Assembly (NCBI GenBank): GCA_036008545.1
Contig: DASYNM010000413.1
Span: 1-38,275, forward strand
Source: Palsa-1400 sp036008545
Lineage (GTDB): Bacteria > Verrucomicrobiota > Verrucomicrobiia > Limisphaerales > Palsa-1400
Direction: 5' to 3'
DNA length: 38,275 nt
In this document: positions 16,508-25,387 of the stretch, one piece after another
Numbering within the stretch: position 1 is the first letter of the stretch
Layout of the letters: each line of letters begins with the position of its first letter
Translations under genes and position numbers: made by a program
The notes under the pieces: model-generated
Seen by the model: only the letters and a program-made list of their open reading frames with translations
Databases searched by the model: none
What the model was told of the DNA's origin: nothing

Positions 16508-17806
16508 ATGCTGCGCCGCACGACTATTTGTTTCTCCTCCCGGGGCCTGCCCAATGGGTTGCGAACCGCGCTTTTCTCTTTAATTCTCTGGGTCATCTGG
16601 CCAAGGAATGGAATTACGGCCGATTTTTGGCCTGAATTTCGAGGGCCCGGCGCTCAAGGCATCTCTGCGGCAACAAACGTTCCGGTGAAATGGAGTGCCG
16701 CCAGCAACATCAAGTGGAAGGTCTCCGTTCCCGGCAAGGGGTGGTCGTCTCCGGTTTTGGCGGACGGCAAAATTTACTTGAGCACCGCTTGTGAAACCGA
16801 GGGAAGCCCCGAAGTTTCACTTCGCGTCATTTGCCTGAGCGAGGCGGATGGCCAGACGCTTTGGAACGTCGAGGCGATTCATCCCGATTCCTCCACGCTG
16901 AAACCGGGCCACATGAAGAACAGCCTTGCCAGTCCTACACCCATCATCCACGGTGATCGTCTGTTCGCGCATTTCGGCCACATGGGAACTGCGTGCCTGA
17001 CCCTGGATGGAAAGATTGTGTGGCGGCAGCAGACGGTTAAGTATTCACCAGTGCATGGCAACGGCGGCTCTCCGTTACTAATAGATTCCGAGTTGGTCTT
17101 TAGTTGCGATGGCAGCGATAATCCGTTTGTCGCGGCCTTAGATGCCAAAACCGGCCGCGTAAACTGGAAAACGCCCCGCGATACGCCGGCCAAGAGGAAA
17201 TTCTCCTTCTGCACTCCGCTCGAACTGGACCGGGGCACGTCAAAGCAGGTGGTCATTCCTGGAAGCGGTTTCGTTGCGGGCTATAACCCGGCAAACGGCC
17301 ACGAGCTTTGGCGGTTTCGTTACGGTGAGGGTTATTCGGTTGTTCCACGACCCGTGGTGTCTGGCGACCTGCTTTTCATCAGTTCGGGATTCGATTCACC
17401 TATTCTGTACGCGATCAGGCTCGACGAGGCCAGCGGGGACATTACCGCGAATGGGGCGGCGTGGAGTTACGCGAAGCAGGTGCCAACCACACCTTCGATG
17501 CTCGTCGTGGGGCGGGAGCTTTACTTTGTGTCGGATGGAGGAATCGCTTCCTGTTTGGATTCGCAAACCGGGTCGGTCCATTGGAGCGAACGCCTCGAAG
17601 GCGATTTCTCCGCCTCACCGATTTATGCAGAGGGCCGGATTTACTTTCAAAATGAAACAGGCGCCGGGTTTGTGATCAAGGCCGGGACCCGCTTTGAACT
17701 CATCTCAAAAAACGATTTGGGAGAACGTTCCCTGGCCTCCTACGCCGTCGCGGACAATCAACTATTCATTCGCACCGCTGATCATTTGTGGGCTATTAAG
17801 GATTGA
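16508..17806 (+). CDS. Exported PQQ-like (BamB-type) beta-propeller protein
   Basis: A 432-residue protein made of PQQ-like blades. An N-terminal signal sequence (core TALFSLILWVIW) is followed by ADFWPEFRGPGAQGIS, the usual opening of secreted PQQ-propeller proteins in this phylum. Blade motifs recur: NIKWKVSVPGKGWSSPVLADGKIYLS, DGKIVWRQQTV, ALDAKTGRVNWKTP, YNPANGHELWRF, CLDSQTGSVHWSERL. No additional catalytic domain is visible, and no residues prove PQQ binding. Similar proteins are annotated as outer-membrane-assembly-factor-like, but a scaffold or binding role is equally possible. The start is the ATG at 16508; a TTG three codons upstream is less likely. The gene stands alone, with 256 bases before the next gene. 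Confidence 0.87.
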   Translation: MLRRTTICFSSRGLPNGLRTALFSLILWVIWPRNGITADFWPEFRGPGAQGISAATNVPVKWSAASNIKWKVSVPGKGWSSPVLADGKIYLSTACETEGSPEVSLRVICLSEADGQTLWNVEAIHPDSSTLKPGHMKNSLASPTPIIHGDRLFAHFGHMGTACLTLDGKIVWRQQTVKYSPVHGNGGSPLLIDSELVFSCDGSDNPFVAALDAKTGRVNWKTPRDTPAKRKFSFCTPLELDRGTSKQVVIPGSGFVAGYNPANGHELWRFRYGEGYSVVPRPVVSGDLLFISSGFDSPILYAIRLDEASGDITANGAAWSYAKQVPTTPSMLVVGRELYFVSDGGIASCLDSQTGSVHWSERLEGDFSASPIYAEGRIYFQNETGAGFVIKAGTRFELISKNDLGERSLASYAVADNQLFIRTADHLWAIKD

Positions 17807-18062
17807 ACGGAAATCCTCTCTGCGTCCAAGCAGTGCCGGGATTTCCTCTTAACGGACTGGTGATACGTTTCCATTGGTATAGTAACGAACCATCCTAATT
17901 CCTTTTGAGACATCAACGAAATCTGCTACTGTACTGCCATGCTTGGGGAATCCTTACTCAGAATTTGCGGAGGCGCAGTATCCTTGGAACGGCGCATTCT
18001 TGAATTAAGTATTGGACATGGACCAAAACCAACGAAAGCTTCCTGAATAACTCCTTTCGCCC

Positions 18063-21047
18063 TTGAAAGCTCCAATACACATCGCAGTACTGGCCATTGT
18101 GCTTGGGTGTCTTACTACCACGGCCCAGACAACGATCTTCGACGAAAACTTTGACGGCGGTTACGCGGGAGCTTTCAGCACCTCCTCGTATGGAGGCGGC
18201 AGCCCCACGGGCACTTCGACCACTGTGCCGACGAGTGGCGGAAACCCGAACGGCTGCCTTGAGGTGACGATGACAACAACAACAGGCAGTGATTATTACG
18301 CCGGACAGGCGCAGTTGGCGACGGTTTCCGGGAACACAGATCCGAATGCAGCGGACTACACGTTGTCCTTCGATGCCTACGGCAGCCAGGCGGCTAACGT
18401 CCAGTTTTCCATTCAAACCTGGCCGAATGACTATTTCGGCGGCACGGGGCCGGTTATAAACGCGACGGTCAACGACCAGTTGACCGCAGCCAATACCTGG
18501 CAGACGTTCAAGGTAAATTTGGGCACCATCACGAGTGCCAGCCCAACCGGCGCAACCTGGCAGTTGTCCTTCGAGCTTGGTGCATGGCAATGGGGCGGCG
18601 CCGGTGTTACGGATACGCTGAGAATCGACAATATTGTTCTCACCCGTCTTGGCAACAACATCGTGCTGACGTCCTCGGCCAACCCTTCAGCCTTCGACAC
18701 AGGCGTCAGATTTACGGCCACGGTGGTGACCAATGGCGTCACGGCCAGCAATGCCACCGGCCAAGTAATATTTTCTTATGTCGGCGGCCCGTTTAGTACC
18801 AACACGGTTAGTGGCGGAGGCGCCACCAGTTCCTCCATTTCCAACCTGGCTGTGGGCACGGACACCATCACCGGCGTTTACTCCGAGGGGAATTATCCAG
18901 CCTGCACCAACACCCTCGACCAAGTCGTCAACCCGCCCTCGAGCTCAGGCATTGCTGAATCGAATCTCCCGATTTATACCGACAATCTGGTCAATGGCTT
19001 CCAAAATTGGAGTTGGGCGACGGTGAATCTGGAAAACTTCAATCCGCCTCCGCATTCCGGCACGTATTCCATCAGTGTCAACGATGGCGGCTACCAGGCG
19101 CTTGTGTTTCATGGCCCTGATTTCAACACCAGCCCCTACACCAGTCTCAGTTTTTGGATCAATGGAGGTTCGGGAGGCCAACGTGTGCAGGTCGCGGCAT
19201 TGCTTGACGGCAGTAATCAGGTGGCCCATGCCCTGACGCCTTTGTCAACCAACGGCTGGCAACAAATCATCATTCCGCTGTCCTCACTGGATGTGGCCAA
19301 CAAGCAAAACTTTGATGGCTTTTGGATTCAAGGCAACGTTGTCGGCGGGCAACCCACATTTTATGTCGATGACGTTGAGTTAGTGCCCGCGCCCGAGCCT
19401 GCCGTAGTTCACTTGGGTGTCGATGCGGGGCAAGCGTTGGAGACAGTGGATGCGCGCCAATTCGGACTCAACACGGCAACATGGGACGGCAGCCTCGGCG
19501 ATTCACAGACGCTGCCGATGCTCGAAGAAATCGGTTGCATGAACTTGCGCTGGCCGGGCGGCTCGACTTCGGACGCCTATGACTGGGCCAGCGACGAAAC
19601 CGGCAATTCCACCTTCCGCTATATCGCCACCAATCTGGGCGCGCAAGTGTTCACTACTGTCAACTACGGCAGCGGTACGGCCAGCGAGGCGGCCGCCTGG
19701 GTGCTTTCGGCCAACAAAACCAACGCCTGCGGTTTTAAATACTGGGAGGTTGGCAATGAGTGTTACGGCTCGTGGGAAACCGACGACCACGCGATTCCTC
19801 ACGATCCCTACACCTATGCCACCAACGCGATTGATTACATTAAACTGATGAAGACCGCTTACCCGTCGGTACCCATCAAGGTCGGCGTCGTCGTTGTGCC
19901 AGGTGAGGGAAGCTTCTCCAACAATGCCACCCATTTTGCCGTCAATCCGATCACCGGCACGACCAATTATGGCTGGACGCCCATCGTGTTGTCCGAGATG
20001 AAACGCCTCGGCGTCCTGCCCGATTTCCTCATCTATCACTTTTACTGGCAATACACCACAGCCGGTTGGGTTTACTACGATGACTCGCCCGACAGCGATC
20101 CCCTGCTCCTACAAGTTGCGGGCAATCCGAGTCCATCGACTTGGAGTGATTGGAATAGCGCCGCCGCCAGCTTGCGGCAGCAAATTACCGATTACATCGG
20201 GTCCGCAGGCTCGAACATCGAGTTGTGCGTGACTGAAAACAACAGCGATGCGGGCGAAATGGGCCGGCAATCCACCAGCCTGGTCAACGCGCTTTATCTG
20301 GCCGACAGCACTTGCCAGCTTATGAAAACGGAAATCAGATCCTACATCTGGTGGGACTTGCATAATGGACCGGATTCGGACGGCGATTTCGACCCGACCA
20401 TCTATGGCTGGCGGACCAATGGCGATTACGGAATTTTGGATCCGTCCAACGTTCCCTATCCCACCTTCTACGCTGAAAAACTGCTCCAATACTTTGCGCG
20501 GCCCGGCGATTCCGTCCTCAACGGCATGAGCGACAATCTCTTGCTTTCCGCCTACGCCGTGCGCCGCACCAACGGCGCCCTCACGATGCTTGTCATCAAC
20601 AAGGACATGACCGCGAACGTGAGCGGGCAAATCGCATTGACAAATTTTACGCCGTGGACGACCGCCACCATTCAATCCTACGGCATCCCGCAAGATCAGG
20701 CGGCGGAAAACAACGAGAGCTCCGCTTTGCAGGATATCGCGACGACGAACTTCGCGGCGGCCAGCACAAACTTCACTTATGCGTTTCCGCCACTATCCCT
20801 GACGCTCTTCACCTTTGCGCCCGCCCTTGCGGAGCTTTCCGTACTGCAAGTCCAGCCCACACAAGTGCAACTTCAACTTCAAGGTCAAGCCGGCACGCCC
20901 TACGTCGTTCAAAGCTCGACGAATTTGAATTCAAGCACATGGACGCCCGTTGCCACCAACACGCTGTCCGGCGGTACGGCGACCATCAACATTCCTGTTT
21001 CTGCGGGTACGCCGGAGCAATTTTACCGCGCCGTGTGGCAGCCGTGA
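18063..21047 (+). CDS. Secreted multidomain glycoside hydrolase, GH51-like alpha-L-arabinofuranosidase type
   Basis: A 994-residue exported enzyme. A TTG start is inferred: it is followed at once by a signal peptide (KAPIHIAVLAIVLGC, cleavage near TTAQ), and no ATG lies nearby in frame. Domains: a carbohydrate-binding-like beta-sandwich (about 23-195, ending TLRIDNIVLTR); an Ig-like repeat (about 197-290, LTSSANPSAFDTGVRFTATV); a second jelly-roll module (about 298-440, TFYVDDVELVP); and a GH-A clan TIM barrel (about 450-815). Catalytic candidates are E566 in the KYWEVGNECYG motif (acid/base) and E725 in LCVTENNSD (nucleophile). RWPGGSTSDAYDW and YHFYWQY are typical strand ends. A beta-sandwich (about 815-915) and a C-terminal module with STNL and WTPVATN (920-994) follow. 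It probably removes arabinose from plant or algal polysaccharide outside the cell. Confidence 0.85.
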   Translation: MKAPIHIAVLAIVLGCLTTTAQTTIFDENFDGGYAGAFSTSSYGGGSPTGTSTTVPTSGGNPNGCLEVTMTTTTGSDYYAGQAQLATVSGNTDPNAADYTLSFDAYGSQAANVQFSIQTWPNDYFGGTGPVINATVNDQLTAANTWQTFKVNLGTITSASPTGATWQLSFELGAWQWGGAGVTDTLRIDNIVLTRLGNNIVLTSSANPSAFDTGVRFTATVVTNGVTASNATGQVIFSYVGGPFSTNTVSGGGATSSSISNLAVGTDTITGVYSEGNYPACTNTLDQVVNPPSSSGIAESNLPIYTDNLVNGFQNWSWATVNLENFNPPPHSGTYSISVNDGGYQALVFHGPDFNTSPYTSLSFWINGGSGGQRVQVAALLDGSNQVAHALTPLSTNGWQQIIIPLSSLDVANKQNFDGFWIQGNVVGGQPTFYVDDVELVPAPEPAVVHLGVDAGQALETVDARQFGLNTATWDGSLGDSQTLPMLEEIGCMNLRWPGGSTSDAYDWASDETGNSTFRYIATNLGAQVFTTVNYGSGTASEAAAWVLSANKTNACGFKYWEVGNECYGSWETDDHAIPHDPYTYATNAIDYIKLMKTAYPSVPIKVGVVVVPGEGSFSNNATHFAVNPITGTTNYGWTPIVLSEMKRLGVLPDFLIYHFYWQYTTAGWVYYDDSPDSDPLLLQVAGNPSPSTWSDWNSAAASLRQQITDYIGSAGSNIELCVTENNSDAGEMGRQSTSLVNALYLADSTCQLMKTEIRSYIWWDLHNGPDSDGDFDPTIYGWRTNGDYGILDPSNVPYPTFYAEKLLQYFARPGDSVLNGMSDNLLLSAYAVRRTNGALTMLVINKDMTANVSGQIALTNFTPWTTATIQSYGIPQDQAAENNESSALQDIATTNFAAASTNFTYAFPPLSLTLFTFAPALAELSVLQVQPTQVQLQLQGQAGTPYVVQSSTNLNSSTWTPVATNTLSGGTATINIPVSAGTPEQFYRAVWQP

Positions 21048-21144
21048 TCCATCAGGGTTTGGTGTCATCCTCGGTTAAGGGGATGCTTTGTCTGCAATCA
21101 AAAATGCGTTCAAACACCAAGCGCGAGGGCCGGTCAGTTTTCCA

Positions 21145-24100
21145 TCATTGCGTTTGGAGAATGTAGAAGCGGCTCGGAAGCTCCGCGCTTACCGTGTTGG
21201 AAACCGTGATGGAGAAATTCCCGCTGGCGCTCAATAGATTGGTGGCCACCGGCGTCCATTGGCTCAGCGCCAGGGCCAGGTTCGTGCTGGTCAGCACAAC
21301 GTAGGAATTGCCTGATACCCCGTTCACTCCGTCAATCACAAGATTTGCCCCTACCACGCTCACGCTCGTGATGTCGGGCAGGCTCGGGTAAACACTGATG
21401 TCGTCCAAGCCGAGAAAACTCGGGATGTCCAGGAAACCGAATTCCAACAGCGTGTTCGTGCCCGTCGCCGAAACCTTGAATTGCAAGTTGGTCCATCCGC
21501 CACTCGCGGGGAGATTGGTTTGGTTAAAGATTGCCGTTCCATTCCACGACACTTGAAACGCATTCGGAGTCAATCCGTCGGGGCTGTAGAGCCATAAGGA
21601 AAGCAGATATGGCTCGCCAGCCGTCGTCGCTAGCGTTTGCGAAAGATACGTAATGTTGGTGGCCCCCAGAACCGCATAATAATTCCCAGAATGCGGATAA
21701 ACCCCCTCGATGGTGTTGGTGACAAAATTATCCGCCAGATCTCCGCCGAACAAATTCCAACCCGTGAAATCGCCGGTTTCAAACCCGCCATTTTCGACCA
21801 GCCCCAAATACACCGGCACCGGCGTTACCGTGATCGAAATCGCCCCTCCGGCGACCGGCACGCCCGCGCTGTTGGTTTCCACCACTGCCGCCGTGAAATG
21901 GCCGAACGCCGTGTAAGTATGCGACGGATTTTGCGCCGCGCTCGTCGAACCGTCCCCGAAGTTCCAATTCCAATTCACCACCGAATTGCTTTCGCTATCG
22001 ACTCCCGCCGCCGTGAAATTCACTGGCAACGGGACAGGGCCGCTGCTCGGATGGGCCGCGATGCTGATGCCTGTCAATTCCTTCGTGGGGGCAGTCCCGA
22101 AGGTCGAGCCCCACCCGGTTGCGCCCGGCAAATAGTAAACCGTCACAGCGCTATCGCTGACGAACACTGTCCCGTCATCCGGCGGACCATTGCCCTCGAA
22201 ATAGGCCGCCGTCAGGCCGCTGTTGCAGTAAGCAAACGCATAATCTCCCACGCTTGCCACCGAGCTCGGAATGACGATGGTGTTCAGCGCGGTGCAATCG
22301 TAAAATGCGGAAGACCCGATGGTCGTCAGGCTAGCTGGGAAATTAATATTGCTCAGCACATAACAACTCTCGAAAGCAGCCGCCCCAATCGAAGTCAGCC
22401 CGTCCGCAATGAAAACGCTGCCCAGGTCGGTGCAGTTGAAGAATCCAAGAGACTCGATGTTGGTCACGCTCCCCGGGATCGCCACGCTAATGAGTTGGCA
22501 TTGCTCGAACGCCAACGAACCAATGTCCCCGACGCCGCTAGGAACGCTAAAGCTACCCGTCGGGCCGCATGGAAATTCGATAAGAAGGGTCCCAGTCTTG
22601 TTGTACAACACGCCGTTCACGCCGCTAAAATCCGGATTTCCCGCCGCCACCGCGATGGACGCCATGTTGTAACAGTCTGCGAAGGGAACCTGCCCGAGGA
22701 TGGTGACGCTGGCCGGGATGAGAATGCCGGTGAGACCGTTGTCTTGAGCGAAGGCCTCGTCGCCAATGCTGGTGACACCTTCCGGAATGGTGACGCCGGT
22801 CAGCAGGCTGCAACTCTCGAAGGAGTAATTCCCGATGCTCATCACATTGGTTGGAATAGTGATGCTGACCAGCTTGCAGTCCTCAAACGCCGTGTCCCCG
22901 ATGCTGGTGACGCTGTTGGATATGGTATATGACGTTGCCATGGCACCGTCTGGATATTCCACCAGCTCCGTCAAAGTTTTGTTGTACAAGACTCCGCCCG
23001 CGCTCGTGTAGGCCGGGTTGGCGGGATCGACCATGATCGCCGGCAGAAAATTGCAATACAGAAACGCCGCCTCGCCAATGTTGGTCACCGAAGCGGGTAT
23101 GGTCACGTTCGTCAAGCCATTGCCGAAAAATGCATATTGCCCGAGGCTTGTCACGGTGTCCGGAATCGGCAGGCTGTCCAGATCGGGACACGAGGCAAAC
23201 GCGTAGTCGCCAATGTTCGTGACGGCGCCCTCAATCGTCACCGAGCTCAGAGCGAAGCAGTCTTCGAACATTCCCATTCCAATGTTGGTGACGCCTGCCG
23301 AAATCGTCACCGAGGCCATGATAGTGCAGGAACTGAACGCGTAATCCCCGAGGTTCGTGATGCTGTTCGGCATCGTGACGCTCGTCACGGTGCTGGCATT
23401 GGCGAACGCTGACTGTCCTATGCCCGTCACGGCCAGGCCGGTAATCGTCGCGGGGATATTCACCGTGCCGCCCGATCCCGTGTAGCCAGTAATCGTGATG
23501 CTCCCCGCGTTGGTTACAAAAGTGAAATCTGACGCCGGCGTTGCTGCTTCCGTGTAGGTGCCCGAGGTCGAGTTCGTGGCGTCGGCGCTGACGGAAACCA
23601 TTTCGTTGCTCGGCGTGCTCCAACCATTGACCGTTTTGAAACTCACTGTGTGCGAGCCGACCGACAAGCCTACAACGATCGCCGCGCTCGGCTGAAGGAC
23701 CCCGCCATCCACCTGCCATTGCGCACCGGACATCACCGCCCCGGCCGGCATGATGGTCACTTGCAACGCGCCATTCGGACTTGGCTCGTCCTCGATCTCG
23801 GTCGTGAGGCCCTCAAACGTTGGGCCCCATCCGCTCGTTCCGGCCATGTAATAAATCGTTGCGCTCTCGCCTAGGAATGACGAATCCGACGTAGGCTCGT
23901 TGCCTTCGAAATAGACGCTGACCAAGCCGTCATAGGCGAAAGCATAGATCGGAAGACTCGTGACAGTGGCTGGAATTGTCACGGTCGCCAGTTTGGGGCA
24001 GTCAGCAAACGCAGTATCGCCAATGATGCTAACGCCGTTGGACATCGTCACATTGGTGAGGCTGCCGCAGCCTTGCAATGAATTGATGCCAATACTCCTG

Positions 24101-25191
24101 ACGCTGCCGGGAATAATAACATCGGTGAGGATACAACCCTCGAAGGCATTGTCCGCGATGCTCGTGACACTGCTGGGTACGGTATAGCCAGCCGTATAGC
24201 CGGGCGGAAATTGTATCAGCGTCGTTTGGTTCTTGTCGAAGACCACGCCGTTGAGAGAGCTAAAGGTAGTGTTGCTTGGATTTACGTTGATGGCCGTCAA
24301 CTGCTCACAGCCTCCGAAAACCGCCGTGGAAAGGGAGTTCACACCGGCCCCCAACGTTACGTTGGTCAACCCGTCACAATCAGAGAACGCGCCGTACTCA
24401 AGGGTTGTGACGCTGGGAGGAAACGTTACATCGGTCAGACCGTCGCACAAAAAGAAGGCGTCCGTCTCCACCGTCAAAACCCCGGTCGGTATCGTGTAGC
24501 TTCCGTCGAGTCCCGCCGGATACACCAGCAACGTCGTCTCGTTTTTGTCGAACAACACACCGCCCACGCTGGTGAAAGCTGGATTTCCCGCCGCCACCGT
24601 GATGGCCGGCAGGTGATCGCAATTAATGAACACATCCGGCCCGATGCTCGTGACGCTGTCGGGAAGGGTTATGTTGGTCAGATCGAAGCAAAATCCAAAT
24701 CCCTGGGACGCGATGTTCGTCACCGTATCGGGAATCGTCACGCCGCTCAAATAGTAGCACGCCGAAAAGGCGCTTGCCCCTATGCTCGTCACGGTCCCGG
24801 GGATCGTGTAACTCCCGCTCAGACCGGGCGGATACTCCACCAGCGTCGTCCCGCTCTTGTTGAACAACACACCGCCGGCGCTGCTATAGGCCGGGTTGTT
24901 GGAATCCACCGTGAAATTTGTCAGCAAGGTATTGGGCGCGAACTCCTGCGCCTGAATATTCGTCACCGTGTCGGAAATGGCGACGCTCGTAATCCCCTTG
25001 TCTTCGAAGCCGGAGCCTTGAATCTCCGTTACCGGCAGCCCGCCTAGCGTGGGCGGAATGGTCACGGCCCCGCCCGGCCCGTCGTAGCCCGTAATGATGA
25101 TCGTATCATTATTGGTGATAAATTCGAATTGCGCGTGCGCCGCCGAAGCGGTCAGCAACAGCAGCACCAAAAATAGCCGATTTGTGTTCAT
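21145..25191 (-). CDS. Giant secreted LRR (BspA-type) protein with PKD and carbohydrate-binding-like domains
   Basis: A 1348-residue exported protein. The signal peptide is LFLVLLLLTASAAHAQ (cleavage about 21). Two blocks of BspA/Treponema-type leucine-rich repeats (motif VTIPxSVTSIGxxAF) occupy about 22-467 and 556-1038. A PEGA-like beta domain separates them (about 474-548; AQWQVDGG, GSHTVSFKTVNGW). A PKD domain follows (about 1040-1125; NWNWNFGDGSTSAAQNPSHTY), then a jelly-roll domain (about 1128-1275; LVENGGFETGDFTGW, FGFLDIPSFLGLDDIS). The C-terminal module (about 1285-1348) contains YVVLTSTNL and WTPVATN. A good AGGAGG lies 11 bases before the ATG. Domain content suggests adhesion to polysaccharide or cells at the surface. 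It is convergent with the arabinofuranosidase gene. A long antisense frame inside it is a by-product of the repeats. Confidence 0.92.
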   Translation of the reverse strand: MNTNRLFLVLLLLTASAAHAQFEFITNNDTIIITGYDGPGGAVTIPPTLGGLPVTEIQGSGFEDKGITSVAISDTVTNIQAQEFAPNTLLTNFTVDSNNPAYSSAGGVLFNKSGTTLVEYPPGLSGSYTIPGTVTSIGASAFSACYYLSGVTIPDTVTNIASQGFGFCFDLTNITLPDSVTSIGPDVFINCDHLPAITVAAGNPAFTSVGGVLFDKNETTLLVYPAGLDGSYTIPTGVLTVETDAFFLCDGLTDVTFPPSVTTLEYGAFSDCDGLTNVTLGAGVNSLSTAVFGGCEQLTAINVNPSNTTFSSLNGVVFDKNQTTLIQFPPGYTAGYTVPSSVTSIADNAFEGCILTDVIIPGSVRSIGINSLQGCGSLTNVTMSNGVSIIGDTAFADCPKLATVTIPATVTSLPIYAFAYDGLVSVYFEGNEPTSDSSFLGESATIYYMAGTSGWGPTFEGLTTEIEDEPSPNGALQVTIMPAGAVMSGAQWQVDGGVLQPSAAIVVGLSVGSHTVSFKTVNGWSTPSNEMVSVSADATNSTSGTYTEAATPASDFTFVTNAGSITITGYTGSGGTVNIPATITGLAVTGIGQSAFANASTVTSVTMPNSITNLGDYAFSSCTIMASVTISAGVTNIGMGMFEDCFALSSVTIEGAVTNIGDYAFASCPDLDSLPIPDTVTSLGQYAFFGNGLTNVTIPASVTNIGEAAFLYCNFLPAIMVDPANPAYTSAGGVLYNKTLTELVEYPDGAMATSYTISNSVTSIGDTAFEDCKLVSITIPTNVMSIGNYSFESCSLLTGVTIPEGVTSIGDEAFAQDNGLTGILIPASVTILGQVPFADCYNMASIAVAAGNPDFSGVNGVLYNKTGTLLIEFPCGPTGSFSVPSGVGDIGSLAFEQCQLISVAIPGSVTNIESLGFFNCTDLGSVFIADGLTSIGAAAFESCYVLSNINFPASLTTIGSSAFYDCTALNTIVIPSSVASVGDYAFAYCNSGLTAAYFEGNGPPDDGTVFVSDSAVTVYYLPGATGWGSTFGTAPTKELTGISIAAHPSSGPVPLPVNFTAAGVDSESNSVVNWNWNFGDGSTSAAQNPSHTYTAFGHFTAAVVETNSAGVPVAGGAISITVTPVPVYLGLVENGGFETGDFTGWNLFGGDLADNFVTNTIEGVYPHSGNYYAVLGATNITYLSQTLATTAGEPYLLSLWLYSPDGLTPNAFQVSWNGTAIFNQTNLPASGGWTNLQFKVSATGTNTLLEFGFLDIPSFLGLDDISVYPSLPDITSVSVVGANLVIDGVNGVSGNSYVVLTSTNLALALSQWTPVATNLLSASGNFSITVSNTVSAELPSRFYILQTQ

Positions 25192-25202
25192 GCGTAATTT
25201 GG

Positions 25203-25208
25203 CCTCCT
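25203..25208 (-). promoter_or_regulatory. Strong Shine-Dalgarno sequence of the LRR gene
   Basis: AGGAGG on the minus strand, 11 bases before the ATG at 25191-25189. It is notable because most genes in this window lack a recognisable ribosome binding site, and it supports the chosen start. Confidence 0.6.
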
Positions 25209-25387
25209 GAGAGCGACGCGAACAGGGTTGGGTTCAGTAAACTTGTCCTCCGCCGCACGCTGATTAGAGACCGACAGAAGCTTTTAGTCAATCCAATTCT
25301 TAGTTTGCATCGCGCAGATTGTGGAATTCTATCGAGGAAATGGTTCCGGTCTTGCTAAACTGTTTTCGTCGAAAGAGAATTTAGCTC

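Noticed and set aside
21637..22932. 431-codon plus-strand frame inside the LRR gene
   Set aside because: The repeats of the LRR gene keep the antisense frame open. The translation is Arg/His/Asp-rich and mirrors the repeat period, with no protein family character.
21145..25191. CRISPR-like or tandem DNA repeat array
   Set aside because: The periodicity is at protein level (LRR units about 23 residues, super-period 104 residues) with divergent DNA, and there are no unique spacers.
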